NCBI GenBank assembly: GCA_903813345.2 | Contig: CAIIXF020000008.1 | Span: 8,266,366 to 8,330,365, forward strand | Length of the DNA: 64,000 bases | Direction of reading: 5' to 3' | Source of the DNA: Owenia fusiformis | Lineage: Eukaryota; Annelida; Polychaeta; Sabellida; Oweniidae | Shown here: positions 23,707-36,133 of the stretch, one piece after another | Position numbering within the stretch: position 1 is the stretch's first letter | Layout of the letters: each line of letters starts with the position of its first letter | Position numbers and translations under genes: made by a program | The notes under the pieces: model-generated | Seen by the model: only the letters and a program-made list of their open reading frames with translations | What the model was told of the DNA's origin: nothing | Database searches by the model: none

Positions 23707-26700
23707 CTACAGTGGCAAGATACTAGATATAGTATATTTATTTACAATAATTGTATTCAGTGGGAGGACACCAGAACTCACAAGTATATTGAACAAAGTT
23801 AATCGAAATATTCATTGTCTTCATTTAAAACTGCCGACCTAAAGAGACGTTTGTTTTCCCGATTTCAGTCATAAATTATGTCAATACAGCGTGTAAACTT
23901 TGGGTAGGCGTTGTCATTTCCGGATGCCCAATTAAGGAATATAAAAGTAATGATCTTGTTTAGACATCGTGGTGCAATGAAATCGTAAAAAAGGTTAAAG
24001 GCCACCTTAAAGATATGTTTAGCTAAAAAGTAAGTCAGTATTACATAATCACGAAATGAATAAGTCTCAGACTGGATACACCATTGGTCCGAATAAACTA
24101 AAACCTGCTTGAAACAGCGACACCTTGCATGCTCTGTTCACTAGTACACGCGAGTAAAATAATTGCGTTACATTGTGTTATGAATGGGAGGGTCATCACA
24201 AAACTGTGGCTATAAAATGGTCTTGTATATCCAAGGTATGCAAGATATCATAGGGGCAGTTATGATGGGACATTACTGATCGACCAGGGAAGAAACTTAA
24301 AAGACAATGCGCCTTAAAATGTGTCCTTTTTACTTGTAACGTTGTTGCCGATGTATCTCTTGGAAGCCAGGGAGTTAAACATAGGCTTACGCCAAACTAC
24401 ACATATGATTTTATATAATTTACTAGACAATAGCATAAGTCTTACCTGTCAACGTGCTGTTGGTCATGTCTTCATTGCAATATGGTATATCGCAGTATTC
24501 CACTCCACCATAGTTGTTATTTGTGTAACACCATGGACCTCTAGGACTGCTATCGATATTCCTTAAAAGGTTCATAATAAAGTTCAAACCACTTTGGCTT
24601 ATGGTCCTACCAAATGCTATCAAAATGTGCTATGTGAAACTTGATTTTGAAGAACCATTTGTTAGAAAAGTTTATTTGTTACGCATGGTTATGCAATAAT
24701 TTACATCAAAGCATATCATACGTTGTAACCAGTTACGTTAAGAAAATGGAATCATTTTAAAATTTTAGTTCTCATTGAATCGAATGGTACATATAGATTT
24801 AACATGATAATTGTCATGACTCATTTTCAACCTTGATATGCCAAGTAAGCATATCATAGTGACACAACACATTTGAAAATGCATTAAACGTTAAAACCAT
24901 AGATTGAATGGTTCAAATAATATGAGTCTCTAAATGGCTAATCTGTTTAATCTAATGGTATATATTATCAATGATTCCCAGCCATCTAAAGTTTGAAAAT
25001 GGAAAATACCTGGGTGTTAGTCCATAGATAATCCGAGAAAATTAAAAATAATTTTTGGGATTATATGGTGCAATCTTCAATAAAATGTTTTTAAGTGTAC
25101 TGATGTTTTTTAGATGAAAAACAACTCCTGGCCCTTTGGATACTGAAGTGTCTGGATGATGTATAAATATTATAATGCTAAATTTATCATGTGGAAAATA
25201 TGATTTTTGAAAAAAATTGTGCATTCTAGAAGAGTTGAGAAGTTATTCATCATATTCAGATGAATTTCCATGAGAAAGAAAGGCTCATATTCCGTCAAAA
25301 CTTCGAAGTAAATGAGTACTTACAAATCTCCCTAAAAACTGTGAAAGGTCCCGTGCAAATGAAAAACATTTTAAATCATCAAAAACAACGCTATTGTAAA
25401 ACACATTTTAACAATGCGATTTAAAACAATTGCTAAATGCTGTAAATTATGAACCTGCAATAGTTAGCTGCATCTGCCAATGTCTCATCGGGGAAGGATG
25501 CAGGGTTTAAAGAAGGGAGCTTTACGATTCGACTGTCCCAGCGCTGACATGCATTCCCGTACAAAGTTGTACTCTTCGTTCCAACATATTCCTGGCCCAA
25601 ACTGGTTGTCCTACAATTTACGTCTACAGCGACACGATACTAGTTTATTAATTTAAGAATAATTTAATTTGACGTGGCCTACACTACACCAGCACACTAC
25701 ACCAGAAGATACGAGTACATTAAACTAGATCTAAAAATGTGGTAGGGATTTTGTGTTAAGACAAAGAATGTTCTGACAAGTGTTTCCAGAAATCATGTTG
25801 ACAGGCAGAAATATGATTATTTTACCCTTACAAGACCTGATTGAAATAACATTCATATTTGATTAATTTTCGAGATATTTTATTTTCAAAATTATTGATG
25901 AAGATGCATTTTACCTTAAAACATATTTTGGCTAGTAGTACAAATATCAAAGTATCATCAGAAATAAACCCCTTGGCATCTCATTATAGATAAAAAATAG
26001 TTAATGCAATACTTATGTACCAGAGGCTGCTCTACATTTCCTAGAAGGTCAAAAGAAATAACTACACCTACGAGGTGGAAGAAAATATGAGATGATGGGA
26101 TATCGCCTGGTTTCCATTTCTAGTCATTCCAGAAAGTTAAATTTTTTTTTAAAACAACAAGTCTTAGATATCAATTTCTGTGTCATATAATAGTAGATTT
26201 TGATCCGCGATGCACTTAGCATTGTCTCTTTCATATTTGTAGCTTCAAGCAAAATATGACAGCTTTAACAGCTCAAAGGAATATTCTAAAAACATATCCA
26301 AGCTGTATGTGATATTGTTATACAACAACAGTACTAATTTGTTTTTATTTTGACTTTATAGTGACATACCCCTGGTGGGAATTAGAGAAGAAAGTTGGTG
26401 TGGTCAATTTTATCAGTTTGTAGAATTAAGTTTTAAACATTCCTCAGTTCGACCTTTTGGACTATTATTTTTTGAACTTTCTGAACCATTTTGGTTCGAA
26501 CTTTTTGTCGAAGATATCATTGATTATCCCAAACCATGATCTTATGTGAAAGGAAATAATGTCCAACACCAATCGAGAGCCAACACTAGAATCTGGGACC
26601 AGAATGCCAGGGTTCATTTCATTTAAACTGATGTCATTGCAATACAAGTTGAAGAAAAGAGTTGAGAAATAGATAGCTAATACTCATTGCATTAAAAATT

Positions 26701-29700
26701 GTATATATTATTATTCATAAAAATAGAACATTCAGTCTCAAATGATGTGGGATAGACGAAATCCAGTCTCGAAATCCTTAGCAATTCAAAGGATCAACAT
26801 CCATTCGCAAAACCGTCGTTATAATCCATAAAACACAAGTATTCACAATGGACACAATGAGAAAATTATGCCTTTTTGATCCATATTTCTCAATCCTTAA
26901 TGCCATAGCCGGGATCCACCTTAAAAGGTGCCAAGTGAAAACGTTTTTAGTTAGCCTTGATCAAAAATTGAATATCATTAGCATCGTTCAGTTTTGTCCT
27001 AGTTTTGATCCTGATCAAGTTCCTTGATTAATGTTTCATATGCTTTACTTTCTATTATTATTAATTTTCCAAAAGGCCGAACCTCCTTTCTGAGTGACAG
27101 ATGAGTAAATGCTTAATACAATACATTTACGATCAGACTTTGATGATGTTTGCTTTCTGATTCTTTGACCACGTGTTTCTTAATAAGTCACATTTATGTC
27201 TGAATTTTCCTGACAGAGTGTTGCATACCACCATTACTGTAGCTTAGGATTCAGTTGTATATAGGATTTTTGTTGGGTTTCTTTGTCTCCATACTCGTAT
27301 GTCAATCAAATCAAAACAACTTAATATACTTAATAAGAAAAATTCTAGACATGTTATTTCTAGCACTACCTTTGTTCGGAGTATTTACATTTATCCTTAT
27401 AAATTGTATTCCACCAATTTCAATCTTTACTATTAAACAATAAATCTAATATTTGGGTCAGTTATGTGTTCTTTACAATCAAAATTATCGTAAAGAAATA
27501 CAGCAACATCTCTTTCACATGTGACGTCATATAATTTAGTAAACAATAGTATAAATCGTACCTGCCAAAGTCATGTTGACAATGAGAGGCATGTCTTCAC
27601 TACAATATGGTATTTCGCAATATTCCCAATCATATTCCTTAGTTGTGTAGCACCATGGGCCTCCAGAAGCGCTATTGGGATTTCTTTAAAGGCCACATAT
27701 AAAGTTTAAACCGATTTCGCTAATATCATATTTCCACCAAATCTTCACACACAAAGATGTATAGAAGAACACAAAAGTGTACAACATGTCTCCACAAATG
27801 GGTGTTTCTATATACTGCAAATTTTTCATCCTGAATGCTGAACACTAATCAGTTGAAAAGACAAAATTTTAACAGAAAAATCAAATATGGCCGTTTCAAA
27901 ATTTACCAAGACTGCTCAAAATCTAAGTAGTTTGAGATTTTCATACAAAGAATCATTCCTTAAACCTTGAAATCGATCTGTCAACTGGTTTGCCAGGACA
28001 AGACCTTACAGAGAGGATTTTAGGATGGAAAATCCAAACTGGTCACCTAAAAAACCCAGAATGAAGAAAATTAATCATTCCTGAAATTTGGAAATTGATC
28101 CCTCAAACGTTAGGCTGAAAACGCATAGACAAGACTTAACGGACGAGGTTTTAGGACAGAAAATCCAAAATGGCTGCTTTAACATTTACCAATGATGCCT
28201 TTAAACTAACCAGTTCTAGATTTTCATATTAAGAATCATTCCTGAAAATTTTAAATCGATCCGTCGAATGGCTTTCCTGAAACTGAGTAGACAAGACTTT
28301 ACAGATACAATTTTCCAAAATGGCCACCTTAAAATTTACCAAGAATGGCGAAAAACTAATCAATTCTAGATTTTTATAACAAGAATCATCCCTGAAAATT
28401 TGAAATTGGTCCCTTTAACAGTAGACCTGAAAACGCGTAGACAAGACTTACAGACAAGATTTTAGGACAGAAAATCCAAAACAGCTGCATTCCTGAAAAT
28501 TGATCCCTCAAACAGTTAACCAGAAAATGCATAGACAAGACTTTACAGACAAGAATTTAGGACAAAAATCAAAAAATATCTGTTCTAGATTTTCATACTA
28601 AAAATCATCCCTGAAAATTTGAAATCGATCCGTCAAATGGTTATCCTGAAAATGAGTAGACAAGACTGCACAGACGGAATTATTACGCCAAAAGTAGTGC
28701 GAAATGGCCTTTTCACGTGTTGGCATAAAGTTTTGATGACATTTAAAGACATAGTTCCTCTTTCACGTATATCATGTCATGGAAATGGGCATACCAGCGC
28801 AAAGATCTTTGTTCCGTGGTGAAGAAAAGCCATCAAACATTGTCTGAAGAGCAGATTTATCTCCGTCATTCTACTTTTAACATGGCGACCTTGACCTTGA
28901 AAAAATATAGCCATTTGGGCGATAATAGGTGATTCAAAAGTGAAAATGAGTGCTTTTTTCGTAGTTTTACTTTGACCAAGCCTAGAAAAAAATCGAAGTG
29001 GTAAACCTACCCCCAATTTTTGATATTTTCGTTGTCTAGAAGTGTCCTAGATGATATCAAAGTTTAAGAAAATTTGTATGTCTAGAAATATTTTATAAAT
29101 TAGTGCCAATATGGTGGGTTTGGGTGTTTTTTTGCTCTCATTTTTTACCCCATTTCTACGGTTGCCATGGCAACTATAAGGCTTTGGTAACCATGCCAAC
29201 TTGATTTTTGAAGGACATCCACCTGATAGTAGTTGGGCCAAGTTTGATGGAAAATGGGCTTGGTTTGATATGCTGGCAGTGAGGTTGATTGTGGCATGTA
29301 GTAAAACGGCAAAACAATGGTGGAGTCATACCAGACAAAAATTTACGACGTACAATTCAAAATGGCTGCCTTCCCTTAGGAAAAATGTTATGGGTCACCC
29401 ATATGTTTCACATAACTACCCATATTGTTACCCATAGCCCCCAAGTACCCATAACTTAGAGATAATTGATGCCGTATCCAACCTAAGTTTTTTGGTAATG
29501 ACTTATAAGGGGTAATAATGTGTAAATAATGATTTTATGTTATGTATTGGTATATTGTATATCATTATGTATTGGTAATGTGCAAGTTATGTGTAGGTTA
29601 TTTGGAATTTATGTGTATGTTATGGGGACACGTAATTTGCCAATAACCTACACATGCTTAGCCCATAACATCTACTTATGTTAAATTATGAGTATATCAT

Positions 29701-32700
29701 TGTTATAACATGTAAGTTTTAACCATAACTATTGGTTATGGGTAACACTATGGGTTATGTACATATAAACCATAAATAATCTAATGAATTACCATTATTA
29801 TGGATAACACTATGGGTAATACCCATAACATTTTTCCTAAGGGTTGACATTTACCCAGATACATAATGTCGAAAAACATGTCATTTCTAGATTTTCATAC
29901 TAAAAATCATCCCTCAAAATTTGAAATCGATACGTCAACGCGTAGACAAAACTTTACAGCAGACAAGATTTTAGGACGGAAAATCCAAAATGGCTACCTT
30001 GACATTCACCCAAAATGCCAAAAACCCAATCAGTTCGAGATTTTTATACTATAAATCATCCCTGAAAATTTGAAACTGATCTTTGAAACTGTTCACCTGA
30101 AAATGCGTAGATAAGACTTAAAAGACCAGATTTTAGGACAGAAAAATCCAACATGGCCGACAATAAAAAAGCAGGTATGAGTTTCTGCTGATTTTTTACA
30201 ACACAGGACACCTGATATTATTTTTAGAGCTGCTAAAACTATGAAAGCTCAAAAACACCAATCTAATATGATACAAAGTATTTTCGCTCGCTAACTTTCC
30301 TTAAGACATTCAAAATGGCTGCTATGACTGAGCTAACAGGTCCAAAACTTTTAGCTTGTGACTTCAAAATGGCCGACAAGAAGTAGGTATCGATTCGAAA
30401 TTTTATATACCACATCTGTATGTACTGATAAAATATCCCTGAGAATTTAAAGATGATATCTGCTGTGGTTTTGGAGAAAACTGTCGAACATACAGACGGA
30501 CAGACAGATGCGCCTAGGCCGACAATATGGCCCCACACTTTGTGGTGGGGACATAAAAATGAGCAAGTCTAATTCGCTTGCGTAAACTCTGGGCATACTT
30601 GACGTATCAAGAAAAAGCGGACTGGCACTTTAAGACATTTTAGATCATCAAATAAAACATTGTTGTAAAACATATTTTAACAACAGGTGATTTAAAGAAA
30701 TTGCTAAAATACTGTTAATTATGAACACTGACCTGCAATAATTAGCTGCATCTTCCACTGTCTCATCGGAGAATTCACGAGAGTAATGATGAGGTAAAAT
30801 GGACGTTTGGTTATCCCAGCGCTTACATGTATTCCCTTTCGAAGTTATATTCTTCGTTCCCACATAATCTTGGGCCATACTGGTCGTCTTACAATTGCGG
30901 GCTACAGTGACAAGATATATACTAGATAATTATAAAGTATTTATTTAAGAATAATTTGATCCAGTGTGGCCTACACTCTTTGGGTGCACATTAAAACGCA
31001 GGAGTATATTGAATTACTCAGATGCGAGTTGGTAGTTACCAGTTTCGCCACCAGGTGGCTGAGTCGGGGGAAATAACATGGCAGGGTATTACAGAATTCC
31101 TTTAAACTTGCATATTCATCAGTTTAAGTGGTTCACTTTTCATATTACCCTAATGTATCTGATAGTTATACAAATCAAAATATGTCCAGTAAAACAAAAT
31201 ATTATCTGCCCAACACAAGAAAAGATATTTCCAATTTTGTGATTTTACAACATGGGGGCTATGGGGAATCTCCCCGACCTAGAAGTCACATTTTCAAAGA
31301 AAATTAAATTTTCAAAGTTGATAAACTCTTTTGAAACCATATTTCTAGATGTAATTTTACATGTAGATTCCGAATATGACATCAGTTTGACTTAATTTTG
31401 AGTTTTTAATGACGTAAATCAAGATTATTTCTACTCGCATCTAGGCTATTGAATTAAATTGAAATATTTGTTGTCTTAATTTAAAACGATCTATGGAGAC
31501 GTTTCTAAACTTGTTATACTTGTAAACTTGAAATCATAACACAACAAAACAAGTGAGCCGATATCACTATAAACATTAAAAAATGTACACTGACTGATTT
31601 AATATTTTGTCACTATGTGCAAATTTGTTATAAGAAATAGAAATACACCCCGGGAAAATACACTCAAGCCTATTCAGTGTTTGTATTTTTGTAAAAACAC
31701 TCACGAATGAACCCCTATCATACGGGATGTCATCGAAAGATTGGTTCAGCTTGGGGGAGCATGCTGTTTTTCATAAAACACTAGCTATGCATCATATGTT
31801 CGGAACGAAATGAAACATCTATCCGAACCTCATTGGAACAAAACGACATAAACACAACGTGTTTGGGTCTCTCAATATTGTAATTGTACAAAGGAAAGTT
31901 TGGTTGATTTAAAAAAAGTATCTTGTTAATGAAATAAAAGGTTTATCTTAATTTTCATCTTTTTTTTTGGGGGGGGGGTTGTTTTAAGTTTTTGCATACT
32001 TTTTGTAAAATCAACCAAAATTTCCTTTGTATAACTATAATATTAAGAGGACTTAAAAATGTTGTATATGCTATTTTGTTCCAACAAGGTTCGGAAAGAC
32101 ATTTTATTTCATTCTCAAGAATTGGTAGAAAGGAACAAAAAACAATTGCACTAAAAAACAAAAAATGTTAACAAAAGCAGTTATACAAGGGGCGATCGAT
32201 ATATTCTGATAAAAATGCTTTCATTTTGTGATTTTTTCACATATCCCTCTCATTTTTTCAGAAAATGTAGATTATGTAATTACACATACAATGCTGAAAT
32301 ATTATAGCTATGTCTTAAATCATTAATGAAATAGGGTTGCTATGGTAACCTGTATTAAGGGTAGGCAGGTCAATCCAATTAAAACATATAAAATATCATA
32401 ATAACTTGTTATTTTAATTATTTTAAAGCATGCGGAAATCAAACATTTTTTTCTAAAAAAGTTTGGTATTTTTGCCCGTTGTTTGTTGCTAAACAAAAGT
32501 TTATTTGTGCTCACTATAACATCACAACAACTCACAATAACAATGTATGACAGAACTGACCAGTTAACATTACATGTCATGAGACACACAAAAAATCAAA
32601 ATGTCAGATGAGGTAAGTGTGGCTGTTGCAGAGTGTGACATTAACAGATACATTAGGAGAACGATTATATTTTATGTACTATCAAGAATAAGTAAGAGGA

Positions 32701-34522
32701 CACTGTCAGAGAAATATGGACAAAATGTATGGGCAAGGTGTTATATCTGCTTAAAGAATCTATAGGTATTATTGTAAAGAGGAAGGCATGGTAAATGTTG
32801 AAGATCATCCATAATCTGGTTGCAAGAAGAGCTTGTGGACAGAGAATAACACTACGATAAATTGAGATGCAACTTATGAAGCGAGAACTATCCCACTGTA
32901 GAAAAAATTAGCAAACAAGAGCAACAGGGGTATGGACCAGTTCAACAAATAGTTGGCAATGACTGGAAGATGCTTTTGATCTGCTTAAAATAGGTACCAA
33001 GGGATGATTAAATTAACTAATTTATCTATTTTATACATTATAATTTAACTGACCTGCCTACCCTAAATACAGGTTACCATGGCAACCTTTTTTCAAACTT
33101 AATTTAAGATATAGCTATAATATCTTAGCATTGTATGTGCAATTACATAATCTACATGTTCTGAAAAAATGAAAGGGATATGTGAAAAAATCACAAAATG
33201 AGAGCATTTTTATCAGAATATATGGATCGCCCCTTGTATAAAATACATAAAAATAATTTTCGCAATAAATTGTTGTCAATCAGTCAACATTACATATAAT
33301 ACCGTGTTTTTACAGAATGTTTTCAATGATTGGTTTAAGAGAAAAACATTGTTGAATTCAGTTCACCATATCGATACCTATCCTTTTACTGCGTTTCAGC
33401 CTTCGCTTACGCCATGTTGCACATATGATTTTATATAATAAAATAATAGTATACATCTCACCTTCTTCATTACAATATCGTATTTTGCAGTATTCCCAAT
33501 CAAAATCGCTATTTATGTAACATCCTGGACCTCCAAAATCGCCCACGGGATTTCTTTAAAGGCCAAATATAAAGTTTATATAACTTTTGCTTATATTATA
33601 TTGTTATTAATGTTATCAAAGTGTGATTTGTGAAACTCCTCAATTTTATTTCCAAAAAAAAGATTTTGAAGGACATTGTGAAAATATTTTCAACTTACTT
33701 AGTAGATAGGCCAAAAATATTGCTTTATTTTGAAAGTTTAGCACATTTCGAAAATATTTGTACCAGAAATATATTGAAAATTAAAAATGCATTTAAAGAT
33801 TAAATCATGGGTTAAATGTTTGAAACAATATGATTTTTGCCTGATCGGTAGTCAATGGAGTAGAGAAAAAAATATGTTATACAATGTGAAGTATTGTATC
33901 TAAAATCTAAACTTTTATTTCTAAAATGACGGGAAATTCAAATATTTGAAAATTATAAGATGAACATATTTGAAGTCATATTTTTCAAAAAATGTCTCAA
34001 AGTCACAAGTCATGGAAAGTAATATTTGAATGATTAAACTATATTTTCAAACTTTGCACGGGGCCTTTAACGGATTGGTGGGGCATAAATATGGTTATTG
34101 TTTATGAGTCAACAAAAAGAATCGACTTGAAATAAAATAAAACATTTGTCATTTGCAATTAGGGGAAATTCGGGAGAATGAAAAACATTTCCTCTTTTGT
34201 GATTGCTATAAAGAATGTAGATTATGAATATTATAAATATGAAGCCAAATGTTTGACTTGAATTTCAAAGAATCCCGAATCTCGTTAAAAAACATTTTAA
34301 CAATGGAGTTAAAGAGAATTGCTTGAATACTGTTGATTATGAGCACTTACCTGCAATAATTAGCTGCGTCTGCCAATGTCTCGTCGGGGTAGTTATCAGG
34401 GTTATTCACATAAAAGTCGGGCTCTTCAATGCTGTCCCATCGCTTACATATATCCCCTTTCAAAGTTGTATTCGTCGTTCCAACATATTCTTGGCCTGCT
34501 CTGGTTTTCTTACAATTGGCGG
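21230..34522 (-). CDS. Four-kringle protein (kringle-only gene; ends not located)
   Basis: Eight exons on the minus strand: 34522-34351, 33553-33462, 30901-30733, 27683-27562, 25623-25455, 24561-24446, 23706-23544, 21351-21230. They join in frame (1125 nt) into four kringles, each split by a phase-2 intron after ...NYCR and bounded by phase-1 introns, the classical kringle arrangement. All six Cys are present in every copy. Linkers after the kringles carry N-glycosylation sites (VNMT, TNST, ANMT), pointing to a secreted protein. Kringles bind proteins, often through lysine; no serine protease or other domain was found nearby. No secure start exon was found (candidate leaders at 35949-36133), and the 3' end is uncertain. 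Alternatively these exons are extra 3' cassettes of the upstream ADAMTS-kringle gene, with which all phases are compatible. Confidence 0.8.
21562..22486. mobile_element. Near-perfect foldback element with mirrored open frames
   Basis: Arms of about 430 bp face each other: CGCGGTACTAACTCACCGGG at the left and CCGGTGAGTAAGTACCGCG at the right, centre near 22010. Each arm encodes, reading toward its outer end, a frame with TSGDQNAAKTSD and RYFCEGFN (84 residues at 21878-21624 minus; 101 at 22149-22454 plus). It lies in the intron between the halves of kringle IV. The protein is not recognised. Confidence 0.75.
22490..23540. other. Intronic, AT-rich, no gene seen
   Basis: Intron of kringle IV. 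The sequence resembles parts of the introns at 24.7-25.4 kb and 33.6-34.3 kb, consistent with tandem duplication of kringle cassettes with flanking intron. Confidence 0.4.
24446..25623 (-). CDS. Kringle III of the kringle-only gene
   Basis: Exon halves 25623-25455 (NCRTTSLGQEYVGTKSTTLY, CQRWDSRIVKLPS, LADAANYCR) and 24561-24446 (NIDSSPRGPWCYTNNNYGGV, EYCDIPYC, tail NEDMTNSTLTG). The usual NPD after the Cys-Arg is NID. Confidence 0.85.
25630..27555. other. Intron between kringles II and III, no gene seen
   Basis: AT-rich, with only short chance frames. No element ends were recognised. Confidence 0.4.
27562..30901 (-). CDS. Kringle II of the kringle-only gene
   Basis: Exon halves 30901-30733 (NCKTTSMAQDYVGTKNITSK, CKRWDNQTSILPHHY, VEDAANYCR) and 27683-27562 ([27 protein letters not shown], tail SEDMPLIVNMTLAG). 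The intron between them holds the large family-A element. Confidence 0.85.
27762..30560 (-). mobile_element. Family A tandem-array element, complete but interrupted
   Basis: In minus orientation it starts with a hairpin left end at about 30553 (CCCCACACTTTGTGGTGGGG on the plus strand) and a CGTCTGTATG-type leader, runs through ~162-bp units (30480-29850 and 28700-27880) and ends near 27762-27795 at a TGTACAACATGTCTCCAC right end. A MITE (29373-29843) and about 640 bp of unit-free sequence (28690-29330, containing the perfect palindrome GTTGCCATGGCAAC at 29161-29174) are nested inside. Confidence 0.7.
29373..29843. mobile_element. MITE with perfect 23-bp inverted ends
   Basis: Ends CCCTTAGGAAAAATGTTATG... 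and its exact reverse complement, flanked by TT on both sides. The body is rich in CCCATAAC / GTTATGGG words. The interrupted family-A unit (GGCTGCCTT | TTGACATTTACCC) shows the empty site and a 2-bp TT duplication. Confidence 0.8.
31018..31444. mobile_element. MITE, about 430 bp, copy 2 of 2
   Basis: Reverse-complement partner of 1669-2096. Ends CAGATGCGAGTTGG and TTTCTACTCGCATCTAGG. Confidence 0.7.
31793..32112. mobile_element. Foldback element
   Basis: Arms pair TACAAAGGAAAGTTTGGTTG with CAACCAAAATTTCCTTTGTA and continue outward through GGAACAAAACGAC / CTATTTTGTTCC. Centre near 31960, with a poly-T/poly-G tract. Confidence 0.6.
32184..33240 (+). mobile_element. Decayed mariner-type transposon
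   Basis: Inverted ends TATACAAGGGGCGATC / GATCGCCCCTTGTATA extend to about 200 bp of similarity in each arm and include GTTGCTATGGTAAC and GTTACCATGGCAAC. The interior (about 32600-32960) keeps a broken transposase trace: a frame starting MSDEVSVAVAECDINRYIRR, stop codons, and a VEDHP-x-SG motif like the mariner VEDxPRSGRP linker. Non-functional. Confidence 0.65.
33462..34522 (-). CDS. Kringle I of the kringle-only gene (degenerate)
   Basis: Exon halves 34522-34351 (NCKKTRAGQEYVGTTNTTLK, CKRWDSIEEPDF, ADAANYCR) and 33553-33462 (NPVGDFGGPGCYINSDFDWE, YCKIRYC). The near-invariant Trp of the GPWCY motif is Gly here (GGPGCY), and PHxH is absent from the first half. Cysteines are intact, so the fold may survive with altered ligand binding. 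Confidence 0.8.
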
Positions 34523-34986
34523 CTATAGTAACATGATCTTAGGTTATTAATTTTAGAACTAATTAATTCTATGTGGCCTTCACTCAGTAGGTGAACACCG
34601 AAACTCACGAGTATGGGTGGTAGGGGAGAAGCAGGCCCGTCAGAGACTTTTCTACAAGAGGGTAGTGTTTTTTTATATAAAATTAAACTGGTCAAATTTT
34701 GCCGAGTACCTCAATGGCAGATATGGGTCGGATTGGGAGGGGGGAGTCGGTTACCTCCTAAAAATAGGCCCACTAGACCTATTTTTGGGCTTACACCCAT
34801 GCCACTGATGAGTATATCGACTCAGTACGTGAGGTGCTAGGTGAGTCAATACTGTTCTTCGCTGAACTTCAATCGTGAAATAGTGAAGTACATGTTCAAA
34901 TTTATATGACGGTATTAGAAAAATTACAAATAATATCGTTTTGAATTTCAAAAATATTTGATATGTTTTAATACAGGTCACATAAC

Positions 34987-35244
34987 ATGAAAAGTTTATC
35001 TATAGAAGACACAATACGAGTATACATGGAATGTACATGGGATGAAGATATCCAAGGTGCAAAGGGTGATGACTTTCATACAATCGAGATCACGGTAGAG
35101 GAAGGTAGTTTGCAAACAAAGATGGATCTTAACAGACCAATTCATTGTGGGTTTAGACGTTGTATGCACGCCTTCCACTATGAACATATTCTACCAACAT
35201 ATACTTCAAAAGCTAGGTTGCTTTTGACTGACATAGACAGGTAA
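34987..35244 (+). CDS. Open frame with splice-like ends, unassigned
   Basis: The plus strand reads MKSLSIEDTIRVYMECTWDE and on to LLLTDIDR, preceded by TTTTAATACAG and followed by a consensus donor (CAG|GTAAGT). Composition is protein-like but I recognise no family, and no partner exon was found. It may belong to a mobile element between the two kringle genes. Confidence 0.25.
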   Translation: MKSLSIEDTIRVYMECTWDEDIQGAKGDDFHTIEITVEEGSLQTKMDLNRPIHCGFRRCMHAFHYEHILPTYTSKARLLLTDIDR

Positions 35245-35948
35245 GTTTACACTAAATTTAAGTGCAATGTAATATTGTCATGCCGTCGGAATGACATGTG
35301 CTCTTCGTGGTGATCGCAAGCGCTGCGCGACAGCGCTTTGTTCGATCGCCGTGTGCCCTTCACGCTAATCCTGACAGCTATTACAAGGTGTCCCGAAAGT
35401 ATGGGGCCCCTAGTCTTGGCCCTAGACAGACCTATACCAATGCCTCCATAGTTTGTGTCATATATCGAAGCTTTAACTGTCGAAAGTTACACTGATTTGT
35501 ATTATGGTTTAACTCACAAATGGGAAAAAGTTACAGACATTTTAAAACTTAGTTTTTGGTCGAAATTGAAGTTGCTTTTCACGCTCATCGTGACAGCTAT
35601 TTTACTGCTTATGTCTGAGTTATCAAACCTCTCGAGTCGTTTTTGAACCTTCTGACAGAAGCAGGCAGTGTTATATGGAGCATCAGGACGGTACCTTAAT
35701 ATATACTAGGATACTATATATTCCTGTATATGTATACTAGGAAAAGCAGATACAAAACGGGCTCTTTGAGGGCAATAAACTTAATGAAAGAGCAATTGGT
35801 TTACTTGATATAGTAGCTAAAGTGAACGCACTTTGTTTCCCTCCTCCCCGTGTCATTGAAACACATGCCACATGGCATTTTATCTAAATGTTGAAGAAAT
35901 GCATTATACATTTTGATAGTGCATCTGAATCTTTCCCCGTGTTCATAC

Positions 35949-36133
35949 CTGTAGCATCACTCGTTCTAACATTGTCAGCAGAAAGATCACCGTCACATAA
36001 CACCATAACGACCTTGATTAAATAAAATAATGTTTTCTGTTACAACTTATTCAGATGCTAACATCTTTAAAGTACAAATACAATCTAAAATCGCCAGAAT
36101 GAAGATCATTGTTACGTAACACCATAACGACAT
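35949..36133 (-). other. Duplicated leader-like segments, candidate first exons of the kringle-only gene
   Basis: Two tandem copies on the minus strand encode a hydrophobic leader. The upstream one (36133-36047) starts with ATG: MSLWCYVTMIFILAILDCIC, and stops after 28 residues. The downstream one (36014-35949) reads SLWCYVTVIFLLTMLERVML, has AGG in place of the start codon, and ends at a donor (ACAG|GTATGA). The leader frame ends in phase 0, whereas kringle I starts needing phase 1, so direct splicing does not work in this frame. Confidence 0.3.

Noticed and set aside
34987-35187. Minus-strand ORF MFIVEGVHTTSK.. as a missing exon of the kringle-only gene
   Set aside because: It has no suitable splice signals and opposes the better plus-strand frame at 34987-35244.
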